Source: Blastococcus sp. KM273128
Lineage (GTDB): Bacteria > Actinomycetota > Actinomycetes > Mycobacteriales > Geodermatophilaceae
DNA: 38,880 bases
Reading direction: 5' to 3'
Assembly (NCBI RefSeq): GCF_021698975.1
Contig: NZ_SSXA01000032.1
Location: forward strand, 1-38,880
The notes under the pieces are model-generated. The model saw only the letters and a list, made by a program, of their open reading frames with translations. It did not search any database and was not told where the DNA came from. The position numbers and the translations under genes were made by a program. Shown here piece after piece: positions 15,905 through 27,104 of this stretch (positions are counted from its first letter, which is position 1; every line of letters starts with the position of its first letter).

Positions 15905-16792
15905 TCAGACGCCGCCGACGTGCGAGACGCCCAGCGCGAGCACGAGCAGCAGCACCGCCAGCGCCCCGAGGCCCGCGGCCTGGACGGCCGGGCGGCGGCG
16001 GGTGCCGACGAGCAACGCCGCGACCGCGGCGCCGGTGACCAGCCCACCGAGGTGGCCCAGCAGGGAGACGCCGGGCAGGAAGCTGATGAAGATGTTGATG
16101 CCGAGCAGCACCAGGATGCCCCGCACGTCCTGGCGGCGGAGGACCATGAGCACGCCCAGGGCGCCCAGGAGCCCGTAGATGGCCGTGGAGGCACCGGCGA
16201 CGGGCCGGGCGAAGTCGCCGAACAACTGGATGGCGGTGGAGCCGCCGAGCGCGGAGACGACGTAGAGCGCGAGGAATCGCACCCGGCCCAGCTGCCGCTC
16301 CAGCTCCGAGCCGAAGATGAGCAGCGCCAGCATGTTGAGCACGAGGTGCACCAGGCCGATGTGCAGGAACGCCGCGGTGAGCAGCCGCCACGGTTCCCCG
16401 AGCTCGACCAGGAGGGGGTACTGGGCCAGGTCGGTGAAGACCTCGGACCGGTAGTTCTCCAGCGGGGCGTTGCCGGCGAGGCCCGCCGACACCGCCGTAA
16501 TTAGGAACATGACGACGTTGATCCCGATCAGCGTCACCGTGACACCGCCCCAGCGCCGGGCGGCGGCCTTGACGCCGGAGGTGCGCTTGGGCGCCCGGAC
16601 CGACGCCGCGCCCTCCCGGACGCACGCCGGGCACTGGAAGCCGACCGACGCCGGGACCATGCAGTCGGGGCAGATGGGGCGGCCGCACCGCGCGCACCGG
16701 ATGCCCGTGGGCCGATCCGGGTGGCGGTAGCAGGCCGAAGGCGGGGGCGGCGGCCGGTCGGCCGCGCCCCCGCCGTGCGGTTCCGTGCTCAG
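15905..16792 (-). CDS. Rhomboid family intramembrane serine protease with N-terminal zinc ribbon, CTG start
   Basis: This encodes 295 residues if read from a CTG at 16792, which overlaps the ppiA stop as CTGA (4 nt), the same geometry as the GTGA/ATGA couplings elsewhere here. No ATG, GTG or TTG exists in frame before the Cys-rich region; the first ATG would delete half of it. Residues 21-57 hold Cys pairs (C33/C36, C41/C44, C54/C57) forming zinc-ribbon-like motifs usual in actinobacterial rhomboids. The membrane core has H144-xxxx-H149-xxx-N153, catalytic Ser202 in GASTAIYG, where GASG is usual, and catalytic His247 in GHLGG. It should cleave membrane-spanning substrates; none is known. Confidence 0.92.
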   Translation of the reverse strand: MSTEPHGGGAADRPPPPPSACYRHPDRPTGIRCARCGRPICPDCMVPASVGFQCPACVREGAASVRAPKRTSGVKAAARRWGGVTVTLIGINVVMFLITAVSAGLAGNAPLENYRSEVFTDLAQYPLLVELGEPWRLLTAAFLHIGLVHLVLNMLALLIFGSELERQLGRVRFLALYVVSALGGSTAIQLFGDFARPVAGASTAIYGLLGALGVLMVLRRQDVRGILVLLGINIFISFLPGVSLLGHLGGLVTGAAVAALLVGTRRRPAVQAAGLGALAVLLLVLALGVSHVGGV

Positions 16793-17322
16793 CTGCGCTG
16801 CACCTCGACGGACTCGATCACCACGTCCTCGACGGGGCGGTCGTTGCGGCCGGTGGAGACGGCGGCGATCCGGTCGACGACGTCGCGGCTGCCCTGGTCG
16901 GCCACCTCGCCGAAGATGGTGTGCTTGCCGGTCAGCCACGAGGTGGGGGCGACGGTGATGAAGAACTGGGAGCCGTTGGTGCCCGGGCCGGCGTTGGCCA
17001 TGGCCAGGAGGTAAGGCTTGGTGAAGGCCAGGTCGGGGTGGATCTCGTCGCCGAACTGGTAGCCGGGGCCGCCGATGCCCTGCCCGAGCGGGTCGCCGCC
17101 CTGGATCATGAAGCCGGAGATGATCCGGTGGAAGATCGTGCCGTCGTACAGCTTGTCGGTCGTCTTCTCGCGGGTCGCGGGGTGCGTCCACTCGCGGGCG
17201 CCCTCGGCGAGATCGGCGAAGTTCGCGACCGTCTTGGGGGCGTGGTCGGGGAACAGGTCCACGGTGATGTCGCCGTGGTTGGTGTGCAGGACCGCGCGGC
17301 GGGCGGGAGTCGAATCAGTCAC
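16789..17322 (-). CDS. ppiA: Cyclophilin-type peptidyl-prolyl cis-trans isomerase
   Basis: This encodes 177 residues from a GTG at 17322 with GGGAGAG upstream. It is a complete cyclophilin: FHRIISGFMIQGGD (Arg66, Gln74), the NGSQFFIT core, and Trp129 in SWLTGKHTIFG, the residue linked to cyclosporin binding. It catalyses proline isomerisation in the cytoplasm; no signal peptide is present. Mycobacterial ppiA (Rv0009) has the same location near the alanine and isoleucine tRNAs. It is translationally coupled to the rhomboid gene. Confidence 0.96.
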   Translation of the reverse strand: MTDSTPARRAVLHTNHGDITVDLFPDHAPKTVANFADLAEGAREWTHPATREKTTDKLYDGTIFHRIISGFMIQGGDPLGQGIGGPGYQFGDEIHPDLAFTKPYLLAMANAGPGTNGSQFFITVAPTSWLTGKHTIFGEVADQGSRDVVDRIAAVSTGRNDRPVEDVVIESVEVQRS

Positions 17323-17377
17323 CGCTCCACTCTCCCACCGTCCCGGCAGGTGCGTGCCGCTGGGCCGGGGAGGAGAG

Positions 17378-17391
17378 GTTTCACGTGGCAC
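17378..17391. promoter_or_regulatory. parS-like site (degenerate)
   Basis: GTTTCACGTGGCAC carries an intact left half (GTTTCAC) and a right half with one deviation from palindromic GTGGAAC or GTGAAAC. It lies upstream of ppiA. ParB would be expected to bind it more weakly than the perfect sites. Confidence 0.55.
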
Positions 17392-17478
17392 GGACCGGTG
17401 GCGCCAGGAAGCCCCCAAGGACTCCCGCTGACCTCGACCCGGCTCGACGGCCGGCGCCCCGATCGATGGGGATCTGGG

Positions 17479-17551
17479 TGGAGACGAGGGGAATCGAACC
17501 CCTAACCCCCGCCTTGCAAAGGCGGTGCTCTGCCAATTGAGCTACGTCCCC
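17479..17551 (-). tRNA. tRNA-Ala(TGC)
   Basis: The minus strand gives a 73-nt tRNA. The acceptor is GGGGACG/CGTCTCC with discriminator A at 17479. The anticodon stem CCGCC/GGCGG has loop TTTGCAA, giving anticodon TGC. The T arm is GGGG-TTCGATT-CCCC. CCA is not encoded. It pairs with the nearby tRNA-Ile as in other actinobacterial origin regions. Confidence 0.96.
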
Positions 17552-17575
17552 GGGCGGCCCCGTGGGGCCGGTGGA

Positions 17576-17716
17576 TCAGCGGGTGGGCGTGCTGACGGCG
17601 TCGGGGCCGCTCGTCGCCTCGCGCCAGAGATCGGCCTCGCTCCGGTCGGTGGAGCGCTTGCGGACGGCGACGAGTGCACCGGCCGCAGCGGCGACGAGCG
17701 CCAGCTTCTTCAGCAC
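17576..17716 (-). CDS. DLW-39 family small protein
   Basis: This encodes 46 residues from a GTG at 17716 preceded by GAGGAGG at good spacing. It starts MLKKLALVAAAAGALVAVRKR, which is a short hydrophobic segment with a basic flank. It ends with the motif ADLWREAT that names the family. Such genes lie beside the Ile/Ala tRNAs in many actinobacteria. The function is unknown; the protein probably attaches to the membrane. Confidence 0.85.
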   Translation of the reverse strand: MLKKLALVAAAAGALVAVRKRSTDRSEADLWREATSGPDAVSTPTR

Positions 17717-17797
17717 GCGGAGAACCTCCTCGGGCGCTTCGCTCGCCGCGGGGGCGACGTGCGGGGGACGCGGAACCAGGAGGCTCCGGTACACGGG

Positions 17798-17871
17798 TGG
17801 GCCTGGGAGGACTTGAACCTCCGGCCTCATCCTTATCAGGGATGCGCTCTAACCGCCTGAGCTACAGGCCC
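17798..17871 (-). tRNA. tRNA-Ile(GAT)
   Basis: The minus strand gives a 74-nt tRNA. The acceptor is GGGCCTG/CAGGCCC with discriminator A at 17798. The anticodon stem CATCC/GGATG has loop CTGATAA, giving anticodon GAT. The T arm is GGAGG-TTCAAGT-CCTCC. CCA is not encoded. It is transcribed in the same direction as the upstream DUF3566 gene. Confidence 0.96.
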
Positions 17872-17958
17872 GTGAACCTCGAACAGCATACGTGACCCGT
17901 CCGGCCGCTCCTCACGGGGGTCGGCGGAACGACGACGGCCACGCTCCGCCCACCGGGG

Positions 17959-17998
17959 ACGGCACGTGGCCGCGGTGCGATCCGGAGGATCGCGGTGT
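17959..17998 (-). repeat. 40-bp stem-forming repeat, copy 1 (3' of the DUF3566 gene)
   Basis: This 40-bp element matches 31714-31753 at 35 of 40 positions and begins one base past the stop codon of the DUF3566 gene. Stem pairs are 17978-17983 with 17987-17992 (loop GGA) and 17969-17972 with 17993-17996. All five differences between the copies fall in these stems and keep pairing on the plus strand. It may act as a terminator or 3'-end stabiliser. Confidence 0.75.
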
Positions 17999-17999
17999 T

Positions 18000-18725
18000 C
18001 TAGTCCCGTTCGGAGAGGGTGACCTCGAGCCCGCCGACGAGGTCGGAGCACAGGTTGTAGATGAACGTCCCGACGGTGCAGAGCGCGGTGAGCAGGACGA
18101 CGTTGATCGCCCCGATGACCGCCGCACCCCAGAAGACCACGCCGAGGGTCACGACGTCGCCGGTGGACTCCGAGCCCGAGGCGCTGCCGATCTGCCCGAA
18201 CAGGTCGTTCACGGCCTCGAACACGCCCAGGCCGCCGAGCACCATGTAGAGCAGGCCGACCGCCACCATCCAGATGAAGAACAGGGCGATCGACAGCATC
18301 AGCGAGATCTTCAGTGCCGACCAGGTGTCGATGTGACGCACCTGCAGGCGGGCGCGGCGCGGGCCGCGGCCGGCCTTGCCCCGGCCGGTGCGGGCCCCGC
18401 CCACGGAGACGCCCCGCGGGGCCTCGTCACCGTCGGGGCGGCCGGAGGAGTCGTCCGCGTCGGCCACCGGAGCCTGCTGGGCCGTCTCCTGCCCGGGCGC
18501 CTCCTGCGCAGCCGCGCCCTGCGCCGGCGTGGCGCCGGTCGCCGGGTTCAGCGGCTGCGGGACGACCGGTGCGGCCCCCGTCTCCGGGGACTGGGCCCGC
18601 TGGCTGCCGGTGGTGGGGATGGACTGCGTGGGCGCGGGCGCCCCGTCCGCGGGGGTGCCCTCCGCTGCGCTCCCGTCCCCTGCCCGGGAGTCGGTGCGCA
18701 CCGAACCGTGCGTCCGGTCGCTCAT
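18000..18725 (-). CDS. DUF3566 membrane protein (Rv0007-like)
   Basis: This encodes 241 residues from an ATG at 18725 with GGGAG upstream. The first ~125 residues are low complexity (Ala, Pro, Gln, Gly) and probably disordered. A basic patch (ARTGRGKAGRGPRRARLQVR) leads into the DUF3566 domain, which opens HIDTWSALKISLMLSIALFF and has a second membrane segment near the C-terminus (VVTLGVVFWGAAVIGAINVV). In mycobacteria Rv0007 takes the same place after gyrA and is linked by interaction data to the division machinery. It follows gyrA by 107 nt. The end carries copy 1 of the 40-bp repeat. The family call is firm; the role is not. Confidence 0.92.
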   Translation of the reverse strand: MSDRTHGSVRTDSRAGDGSAAEGTPADGAPAPTQSIPTTGSQRAQSPETGAAPVVPQPLNPATGATPAQGAAAQEAPGQETAQQAPVADADDSSGRPDGDEAPRGVSVGGARTGRGKAGRGPRRARLQVRHIDTWSALKISLMLSIALFFIWMVAVGLLYMVLGGLGVFEAVNDLFGQIGSASGSESTGDVVTLGVVFWGAAVIGAINVVLLTALCTVGTFIYNLCSDLVGGLEVTLSERD

Positions 18726-18832
18726 GCCAGTCTCCCGTTCCGCAGCGGCACAGCCGCTCCTCCAGTCCTGGGCTCCGCGGCGGCTTCTGGCCACCGCGGA
18801 GCCGCAGTCGCTTGCGTGACTAGCTACTCACC

Positions 18833-21301
18833 CTAGGCGGCGGGCTCGTCGTTGTCCGTCGTACGCGCGATCGCCACGATCGTCACGTCCTCCGGCAAGT
18901 TCATGAGCTTGACGCCCATGGTGGCCCGGTCCTTGTTGTGCCGCACGCCGTTGACCGGCGTCCGGATGACACCGCCACCGGAGGTGATCGCGTAGAGCTC
19001 GTCCCCGAGGGTCACCGAGAGCGCACCGACGAGCGCCCCCTTGCGGGCCTTCGGGTCGGCCGTGAGCACACCCTTGCCGCCGCGCCCCTGGTTCGGGTAA
19101 TTCTCGATGCCGGTCCGCTTGGCGAAGCCGCGCTCGGTGGCGACGAGGACGTCGACCCCCTCCTGCACGACGATCATCGACAGCAGGCGGTCGTCCTCGG
19201 ACAGCGAGATGCCGCGGACGCCCTCGGTAGCGCGCCCCATCGGCCGCAGGGCGGCGTCGTCGGCCTTGAAGCGGATCGACATCGCCTTGCGGGTCACCAG
19301 CAGGAGGTCCTGCTCCGGGTCGATCAGCGAGGCGCCGACCAGCTCGTCGCCGTCCCGCAGGTTGATCGCGATGACCCCACCCTGCCGGGGCGAGTCGAAG
19401 TCGGTCAGCCGGGTCTTCTTGACCTGGCCCTTGGCGGTGGCCAGCACCAGGTACGGGGCGACCGTGTAGTCCTTGATCTGCATGACCTGGGCGATCCGCT
19501 CGTCACCCTGGAAGGCCAGGATGTTGGCGACGTGCGCGCCACGGGCGGTGCGGTTGGCCTCGGGCAGCTCGTAGGCCTTGGCCCGGTACACCCGGCCCTT
19601 GTTCGTGAAGAACAGGATCCAGTCGTGGGTGGAGCCCACGAAGAAGTGGTCGACGATGTCGTCCTGCTTGAGCTGGGCCCCCATCACGCCCTTGCCGCCG
19701 CGGCGCTGCGACCGGTAGAGGTCGCTCTTGGTCCGCTTGGCGTAGCCGGTGCGGGTGATGGTGACGACGACCTCCTCCTCCGCGATGAGGTCCTCCATCG
19801 AGACGTCGCCCTCGTTGGGGACGAACTTCGTGCGGCGGTCGTCGCCGTACTTCTCGACGATCTCGGCGAGCTCGTCCTTGACGATCTGCCGCTGGCGCTC
19901 CGGCGAGGCGAGGATCGCCTGCAGGTCGGCGATGCGGGCCTCGATCTCGGCCAGCTCGTCCATGATCCGCTGGCGCTCGAGGGCGGCCAGCCGGCGGAGC
20001 TGCAGGTCGAGGATCGCGACGGCCTGGACCTCGTCGATGTCCAGGAGCTCCATCAGGCCGCCGCGGGCCTCCTCGGCCGAGGGGCTGCGCCGGATGAGGG
20101 CGATGACCTCGTCGAGCTGGTCGAGGGCCTTGGCGTAGCCGCGCAGGATGTGCGCGCGCTCCTCGGCCTTGCGCAGCCGGTACCGGGTGCGCCGCTGGAT
20201 GACCTCGATCTGGTGGTTGACCCAGTTGCGCACCAGCTCGTCCAGGCGCAGCGTGCGCGGCACGCCGTCGACGATGGAGAGCATGTTGCAGCCGAAGGAG
20301 GTCTGCAGCTGCGTGTGCTTGTAGAGGTTGTTCAGCACGACCTTGGCGACGGCGTCACGGCGCAGCGTGATGACCAGCCGGCGGCCGACGCGGTCGGAGG
20401 ACTCGTCGGCGATCTCGCTGATGCCCTGGAGCCGGCCGTCCTTGACCAGGTCCGCGATGTTCTCCGCCAGGTTGTCGGGGTTGACCTGGTAGGGCAGCTC
20501 GGTGACGACGAGCTGCACGCGCCCGCGGGCGTCCTCCTCGACGGTGACGACGGCGCGCATCCGGACCGAGCCGCGGCCGGTGCGGTAGGCGTCCTCGATC
20601 CCCTCGCGGCCGACGATGAGGCCGTGGGTGGGGAAGTCGGGGCCCTTGATCCGCTCCATGCAGGCGGTGAGGGCCTCCTCGGCCTCGGCCTCGGGGTGGT
20701 CCAGCATCCAGAAGACGGCCTCGGCCACCTCGCGCAGGTTGTGCGGCGGCATGTTGGTGGCCATGCCGACCGCGATCCCGGCGGAGCCGTTGATCAGCAG
20801 GTTCGGGATGCGCGCGGGCAGGACGACCGGCTCCTGGGTGCGGCCGTCGTAGTTGCCCTGGAAGTCGACGGTCTCCTCGTCGATGCCGGCGAGCATCTCC
20901 ATGGCCAGCGGCGTCAGGCGGCACTCGGTGTACCGCATGGCGGCCGCCGGGTCGTTGCCCGGGGAGCCGAAGTTCCCCTGCCCGTCGATGAGCGGGTAGC
21001 GCATCGACCAGGGCTGGGCGAGCCGGACGAGGGCGTCGTAGATCGCCGAGTCACCGTGCGGGTGGTAGTTACCCATGACCTCGGCGACCGGGCGGGCGCA
21101 CTTCACGTACCCGCGGTCGGGCCGGAAGCCCTGGTCGTACATCGCGAAGAGGACGCGGCGGTGCACCGGCTTCAGGCCGTCGCGGACCTCGGGCAGCGCA
21201 CGCCCGACGATCACGCTCATGGCGTAGTCGATGTAGCTGCGCTGCATCTCCTGCTGGAGGTCGACCGGCTCGACGCGGTCGCGGGGTGGGGTCTCCGTCA
21301 C
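18833..21301 (-). CDS. gyrA: DNA gyrase subunit A
   Basis: This encodes 822 residues from a GTG at 21301 with TGGAGA upstream. The breakage-reunion domain shows catalytic Tyr124 in AAMRYTE and a quinolone-determining region [16 protein letters not shown] with Ser85 and Asp89 (E. coli Ser83 and Asp87), the drug-sensitive state. The C-terminal beta-pinwheel carries the GyrA box QRRGGKG, needed for DNA wrapping and negative supercoiling. No intein is present. With GyrB it forms the A2B2 gyrase. A 123-nt gap separates it from gyrB and contains a DnaA-box-like 9-mer. Confidence 0.98.
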   Translation of the reverse strand: MTETPPRDRVEPVDLQQEMQRSYIDYAMSVIVGRALPEVRDGLKPVHRRVLFAMYDQGFRPDRGYVKCARPVAEVMGNYHPHGDSAIYDALVRLAQPWSMRYPLIDGQGNFGSPGNDPAAAMRYTECRLTPLAMEMLAGIDEETVDFQGNYDGRTQEPVVLPARIPNLLINGSAGIAVGMATNMPPHNLREVAEAVFWMLDHPEAEAEEALTACMERIKGPDFPTHGLIVGREGIEDAYRTGRGSVRMRAVVTVEEDARGRVQLVVTELPYQVNPDNLAENIADLVKDGRLQGISEIADESSDRVGRRLVITLRRDAVAKVVLNNLYKHTQLQTSFGCNMLSIVDGVPRTLRLDELVRNWVNHQIEVIQRRTRYRLRKAEERAHILRGYAKALDQLDEVIALIRRSPSAEEARGGLMELLDIDEVQAVAILDLQLRRLAALERQRIMDELAEIEARIADLQAILASPERQRQIVKDELAEIVEKYGDDRRTKFVPNEGDVSMEDLIAEEEVVVTITRTGYAKRTKSDLYRSQRRGGKGVMGAQLKQDDIVDHFFVGSTHDWILFFTNKGRVYRAKAYELPEANRTARGAHVANILAFQGDERIAQVMQIKDYTVAPYLVLATAKGQVKKTRLTDFDSPRQGGVIAINLRDGDELVGASLIDPEQDLLLVTRKAMSIRFKADDAALRPMGRATEGVRGISLSEDDRLLSMIVVQEGVDVLVATERGFAKRTGIENYPNQGRGGKGVLTADPKARKGALVGALSVTLGDELYAITSGGGVIRTPVNGVRHNKDRATMGVKLMNLPEDVTIVAIARTTDNDEPAA

Positions 21302-21331
21302 GGTTCAGGTCTCCACAGGTCGGTGCACAGA

Positions 21332-21340
21332 GGTGGACAA
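21332..21340 (-). promoter_or_regulatory. DnaA-box-like 9-mer between gyrB and gyrA
   Basis: The minus strand reads TTGTCCACC, one mismatch from TTGTCCACA, 31 nt upstream of the gyrA start. It could let DnaA or the replication state influence gyrA expression, but a single 9-mer is weak evidence. Confidence 0.35.
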
Positions 21341-21424
21341 AAGGCCAAGTCGACCGCTAACGCCGCGGCCCCGTCCCGAGGCCCACCCCGAGCGTGCGAG
21401 GGGTGAGGAGGACGGGGTCCTCTC

Positions 21425-23455
<2,031 letters not shown>

Positions 23456-23780
23456 GTGGGGCCTTCCTCTCGAGCAACCGGCGCGCCGGGGCCCCCGAGC
23501 ACGTGCGGGGGGCCGGGACGGCGCAGGAGGGCGCTCAGCCGGTTGCTGACGGTTTTCGTCTCCCACGATACCGCGAGGTGTGACAGGAACCGTGCCGTGG
23601 ACGCCCTGACGTCGTGTCTGCGCCGCTCCCGCGACGCCGTCCACCATCCTGCTTGGCCCCGGCCCCGACACGCCGCCAGAGGCGGCGCTGGCCGGTCCGC
23701 CGTCCCGACGGTCGCCGTCGCCGGTGCAGTTCCACGTGGAACACGGTGCCGCAGGAGGCCCCGGTCGTGCTCGGGCCCGG
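23456..23780. other. Intergenic region upstream of gyrB containing a parS site
   Basis: I see no gene in these 325 nt. They separate the ABC exporter stop from the gyrB start and should hold the gyrB promoter, although I could not fix -10 and -35 elements. The one clear element is a perfect parS palindrome at 23729-23742. Confidence 0.6.
23729..23742. promoter_or_regulatory. parS site
   Basis: GTTCCACGTGGAAC is a perfect 14-bp palindrome matching the variant parS seen before parA in this window. It sits in the non-coding gap between the ABC exporter and gyrB, about 7.5 kb from oriC. ParB would nucleate and spread from here. Confidence 0.85.
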
Positions 23781-25565
23781 TCAGACCAGCAGCTGGGCGG
23801 CCGCGAGCTCGCGGTAGAGGGGGCTGCTGCCCACGAGCTCCTCGTGGGTGCCCCGCGCGACCACCCGGCCCTCGTCCAGCACGACGATCTCGTCGCTGTC
23901 GAGCACGGTGGACAGCCGGTGGGCGACGACCAGCAGCGACCGCCCCGTCGACGCCGCCGCCAGGGTGGTGCGCAGGAGGTTCTCGTTGCGGGCGTCGAGG
24001 CTCGCGGTCGGCTCGTCGAGCAGCAGCAGCTCCGGGCGGGCCAGCAGCGAGCGCGCGATGGCCAGCCGCTGCCGCTCGCCCCCGGAGAGCAGCACACCCT
24101 CGTCGCCGACCAGCACGTCCAGCCCGCGGGGTGAGCGCCGGACGACGTCGGTCAGCCCGACGTCGGCGAGGACGGCCCACAACTCGGGGTCGGTGGCGTC
24201 GGGCCGGGTGAGCAGCAGGTTGTCCCGGACGCTGCCCGCCAGCACGGGCGCCTCCTGCTCGACGTAGCCCAGCCGGGCGCGCAGCGCGGCCCGCGGCAGC
24301 TCCCGTACGTCGGTGCCCGCCCACCGGATGACCCCACCGGTGTGCGGGTAGAAGCCCTCGACCAGCGCCAGGACCGTCGACTTCCCCGCACCCGAGGGGC
24401 CGACGAGCGCGACCCGGCTGCCGGCGGGGACCTGCAGGGAGACCCCGTGCAGCACCGGCGTCCCGTCCGGGTAGGCGAACGAGACGTCCTCGAGCTCGAG
24501 CAGCGGCGCACCCGCGACCGGCCCGGCCGGTCGCGACCCGGGCCGCTGCGGGCGCTCGTCGTCCTCCGGCGCGAGGCCGAGCACCTCCTGGATGCGGCTG
24601 AGCGCCCCCAGCCCGGTCTGCAGCTGGGTCCACGCGCCGATCGCCTGGCCCAGCGGCATGACGAGCAGGAACAGGTAGAGGATGAACGCCACCAGGGACG
24701 CCACGGTGATCGATCCGCTCGCCACCCGGTAGCCGCCGACGCCGAGCACCGCCAGGAAGGCGCCCTGGACGGCGATCGAGCCGGCGGGCGAGATCAGCGC
24801 CTCCAAGCGGGCCAGCTGGACCCCTGCCGCGTGCGCCCGCCGGGCGCTGCCACCGACCGTCTCGACCTCGCGGCCCGTCGCACCGCTGGCCCGGATGGTG
24901 CGCACCGCGGACAGCGCCCGCTCGACGGCCGCCGTCATCGCACCCACCTCCTCCTGCGCGCGCTGGGACAGCCGGCGCACGCCGCGGGAGGCCAGGACGG
25001 CGGTGACCGCGCCGACCGCCACGGCCAGCACGGTGACCAGCAGCAGCCAGACGTCGACCACGGCCATCGCCACCAGCGCGCCGACCCCGACCACCACCGA
25101 GCCGGCGACGTCGACCACCCCGGAGGTGACCGTGGCACGCAGCAGCGTGGTGTCCGAGCCGACGCGGGACATCAGGTCACCGGTGCGCCGGCGGTCGTAC
25201 TCGGCCACCGGCAGTCGGAGCAGCCGGTCGACCAGGGTCAGGCGGGTGGTGAGCACGAACCCCTCGGCGGTGCTCTGCAGCACGAAGCCCTGCAGCGCGC
25301 CCAGGGCCGCGGCCACCAGCAGGACGACCACCAGCAGACCGACGGCGGGGAACAGGGGTTCGCCGGCCCCCACCACGTCGATGACCCGGGCCACCAGGGC
25401 GGGCTGGGCGAGCGCGGCGGCCGCGCCGACCAGCGACAGCCCGGCCGCCAGCAGCAGCCGGCGGCGGTGCGGCCGCAGCAGCGGGAGCAGGTCGCGCAGC
25501 CGCGCGGCCTGCGGGGGCTCGGTGCCGGCCGGACCGGCGCCGTCCGCCGAGGTGGGTGCGGTCAC
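23781..25565 (-). CDS. ABC-type exporter, fused membrane and ATPase domains
   Basis: This encodes 594 residues from a GTG at 25565; the ribosome site is weak. Residues ~35-315 form a six-helix exporter domain. The nucleotide-binding domain follows: Walker [10 protein letters not shown] (389-397), Q-loop Gln437, signature LSGGERQR (493-500), Walker [13 protein letters not shown], and H-loop His549. It is a half-transporter of the MsbA/LmrA type that would work as a homodimer, since no second half-transporter is adjacent. The substrate is unknown (lipid or drug-like). It follows an unrecognised gene by 14 nt, and both separate gyrB from dciA, an unusual place for an exporter. Confidence 0.93.
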   Translation of the reverse strand: MTAPTSADGAGPAGTEPPQAARLRDLLPLLRPHRRRLLLAAGLSLVGAAAALAQPALVARVIDVVGAGEPLFPAVGLLVVVLLVAAALGALQGFVLQSTAEGFVLTTRLTLVDRLLRLPVAEYDRRRTGDLMSRVGSDTTLLRATVTSGVVDVAGSVVVGVGALVAMAVVDVWLLLVTVLAVAVGAVTAVLASRGVRRLSQRAQEEVGAMTAAVERALSAVRTIRASGATGREVETVGGSARRAHAAGVQLARLEALISPAGSIAVQGAFLAVLGVGGYRVASGSITVASLVAFILYLFLLVMPLGQAIGAWTQLQTGLGALSRIQEVLGLAPEDDERPQRPGSRPAGPVAGAPLLELEDVSFAYPDGTPVLHGVSLQVPAGSRVALVGPSGAGKSTVLALVEGFYPHTGGVIRWAGTDVRELPRAALRARLGYVEQEAPVLAGSVRDNLLLTRPDATDPELWAVLADVGLTDVVRRSPRGLDVLVGDEGVLLSGGERQRLAIARSLLARPELLLLDEPTASLDARNENLLRTTLAAASTGRSLLVVAHRLSTVLDSDEIVVLDEGRVVARGTHEELVGSSPLYRELAAAQLLV

Positions 25566-25579
25566 GGCGGCCGGCGCCC

Positions 25580-26560
25580 TCAGTACCCGGAGGTCAGCGC
25601 GGCGGTGACCGCCGTCAGCAGGCGCGCGTGGTGCTCGAGCAGCTGCGGCCGGTGCCCGTCGGGCCGGATCGCCGCCACGTGCCCCGCGCCCGACCAGAAC
25701 TCGTCGCCGTCGTCGCTGCCCAGCAGCGCGGCGTGCACGGCCGGGTCCTGCGCGAGCCGGCGCAGCCGCGGGTCGTCCTCCGCCGCCAGCAGCAGCCAGC
25801 GGGCGTCGAAGGCCTGGTCGCCGCTGGGCATCGGCACCAGGCCGCCGGTCCGGTGCCGCCAGAAGCGGGCCGGGCTCAGCCGGAAGCCCGGCACGGTGCC
25901 CAGCATGGGGACGGCGGTGACCGCGTACTCCGGCACCAGGTAGCGCCCGGAGGCGTAGACGACGTCGAACGCGACCAGTTCCAGCGTCCCCGCCCGGCCG
26001 CGCAGGACGTTCCCGGCGCGGTGGTCCTTGGTGGCCCGCACGGGCGCGCTGGCGATCAGGTCGGCCAGGGGGGCGTCCTGCGGGGCGGTGCCGTCGGACA
26101 CCGTCCAGCCCTGCTGCAGCGCCCAGCCCTGGGCGCCCACGAGGTCGCCCTCGTAGCGGAAGACCTGCTCCACGGCGCCCGGCTTGCGCCGGCGGCGGCC
26201 GAACAGGCCACGCGGGGCCGGCTGCTCCGGCGGCGGGTACTGCGCCTGCTCCGCGGGCGGCCCCTGCGGCGGCGGGTACTGAGCCTGGTCGGACGGCGGC
26301 TGCTGCTGCGGGTGCTGCGTCGACGGCGGGACGTCGTCGCGCCGCGCCGGCCGGTCGGGCTCGGCGGCCGGGAGGTCCCAGCCCGGGGGCTGCCAGGGCT
26401 GGCCGGCCGGCGGCTCCTCGCGGGGCGTCCTCCGCCGGTCGGCGAAGTTGGGGCGGTCCTCCTCGTCGTCCCCGCCGTTGCCGAGGTGCGGCGGCTCGCG
26501 CCAGCCGCGGCCGTCGCCGTCGTCGAAGCCGTCCCGGTTGCCGTCGCGGGGGGTGCTCAT
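25580..26560 (-). CDS. Hypothetical protein with Pro/Gln-rich N-terminus
   Basis: This encodes 326 residues from an ATG at 26560; GGGGAGGA lies 12-19 nt upstream. The first ~135 residues are disordered and rich in Asp, Arg, Pro and Gln, including two copies of QAQYPPP. A basic patch (GLFGRRRRKPGA) leads into a globular domain of about 190 residues with QVFRYEGDLVGAQGWALQQGW, ELVAFDVVYASGRYLVPEYAVTAVP in part, and RWLLLAAEDDPRLRRLAQDP. No membrane segment or catalytic motif stands out. The family is not recognised. It lies 43 nt after dciA and 14 nt before the ABC exporter on the same strand, so it may be co-transcribed with either. Confidence 0.75.
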   Translation of the reverse strand: MSTPRDGNRDGFDDGDGRGWREPPHLGNGGDDEEDRPNFADRRRTPREEPPAGQPWQPPGWDLPAAEPDRPARRDDVPPSTQHPQQQPPSDQAQYPPPQGPPAEQAQYPPPEQPAPRGLFGRRRRKPGAVEQVFRYEGDLVGAQGWALQQGWTVSDGTAPQDAPLADLIASAPVRATKDHRAGNVLRGRAGTLELVAFDVVYASGRYLVPEYAVTAVPMLGTVPGFRLSPARFWRHRTGGLVPMPSGDQAFDARWLLLAAEDDPRLRRLAQDPAVHAALLGSDDGDEFWSGAGHVAAIRPDGHRPQLLEHHARLLTAVTAALTSGY

Positions 26561-26603
26561 GCCTGCATCGTCCTCCCCGGCGCCGGCCCACCGGGCGGGC
26601 GCC

Positions 26604-27104
26604 TCATCCGTACGTGTCGCGCGGCCCCCGCCCGCGCACCGAGCGCGGGCCCTTCTTCCAGCTGGGAGCCGTCGGTCCGACAACGCGCAAGCGGGTCACG
26701 ACGTCCCCGCCGACCTGCGCGCGCAGCTTCCCGAGGATCGAGGGGGCCAGCAGCCGCAGCTGCGTGGCCCACGCCGTGGACTCGGCCACCACCAGCAGTT
26801 CTCCCTCGGTGAGGGTCTCCGGCCGGCAGTGCGACGCGATGTCCGGGCCCACGATCGCGTCCCACCGGCCGAAGACGGACCCGACCTTCGTGCGGGCCGA
26901 CCAGTCCTGCTGGTTCACCAGGGCGTCGACCAGGTTGCCCAGCGGCTGCGGGTCGTCGGCGCCCGGGCGCGGCCCGGTCCAGGTGCGCCGCGGCCCGGCG
27001 ATCCGGCGGCGGGTGGGTCGCGGCCGGGACGCCGACGCGGCGCGGGCCGCCTCGAGCGCGGCCCGTGCGATGTCGCTGGGCCGCGCCGGCCGGTCGTCGC
27101 TCAC
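26604..27104 (-). CDS. dciA: DciA-like replication protein (DUF721)
   Basis: This encodes 166 residues from a GTG at 27104 that overlaps the recF stop as GTGA. A basic, flexible N-terminus is followed by the DUF721 domain: [54 protein letters not shown] and [10 protein letters not shown], then a basic tail. DciA is the ancestral loader or recruiter of the replicative helicase DnaB in bacteria without DnaC or DnaI; the M. tuberculosis homologue is Rv0004. Its place after recF is conserved. Coupling to recF fits shared expression with replication and repair genes. Confidence 0.93.
   Translation of the reverse strand: MSDDRPARPSDIARAALEAARAASASRPRPTRRRIAGPRRTWTGPRPGADDPQPLGNLVDALVNQQDWSARTKVGSVFGRWDAIVGPDIASHCRPETLTEGELLVVAESTAWATQLRLLAPSILGKLRAQVGGDVVTRLRVVGPTAPSWKKGPRSVRGRGPRDTYG

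Noticed and set aside
17959..17972. The CACGTG in the 40-bp repeats as a parS core
   Set aside because: Flanks (GGCACGTGGC and GGCACGTGAT) lack the GTTYC/GRAAC arms, so ParB binding is unlikely.
25566..26591. N-terminal extension of the ABC exporter frame to 26591
   Set aside because: The extension overlaps the hypothetical gene at 25580-26560 in another frame and is Arg/Ala/Gly-rich without known domains; the GTG at 25565 gives a normal exporter length.
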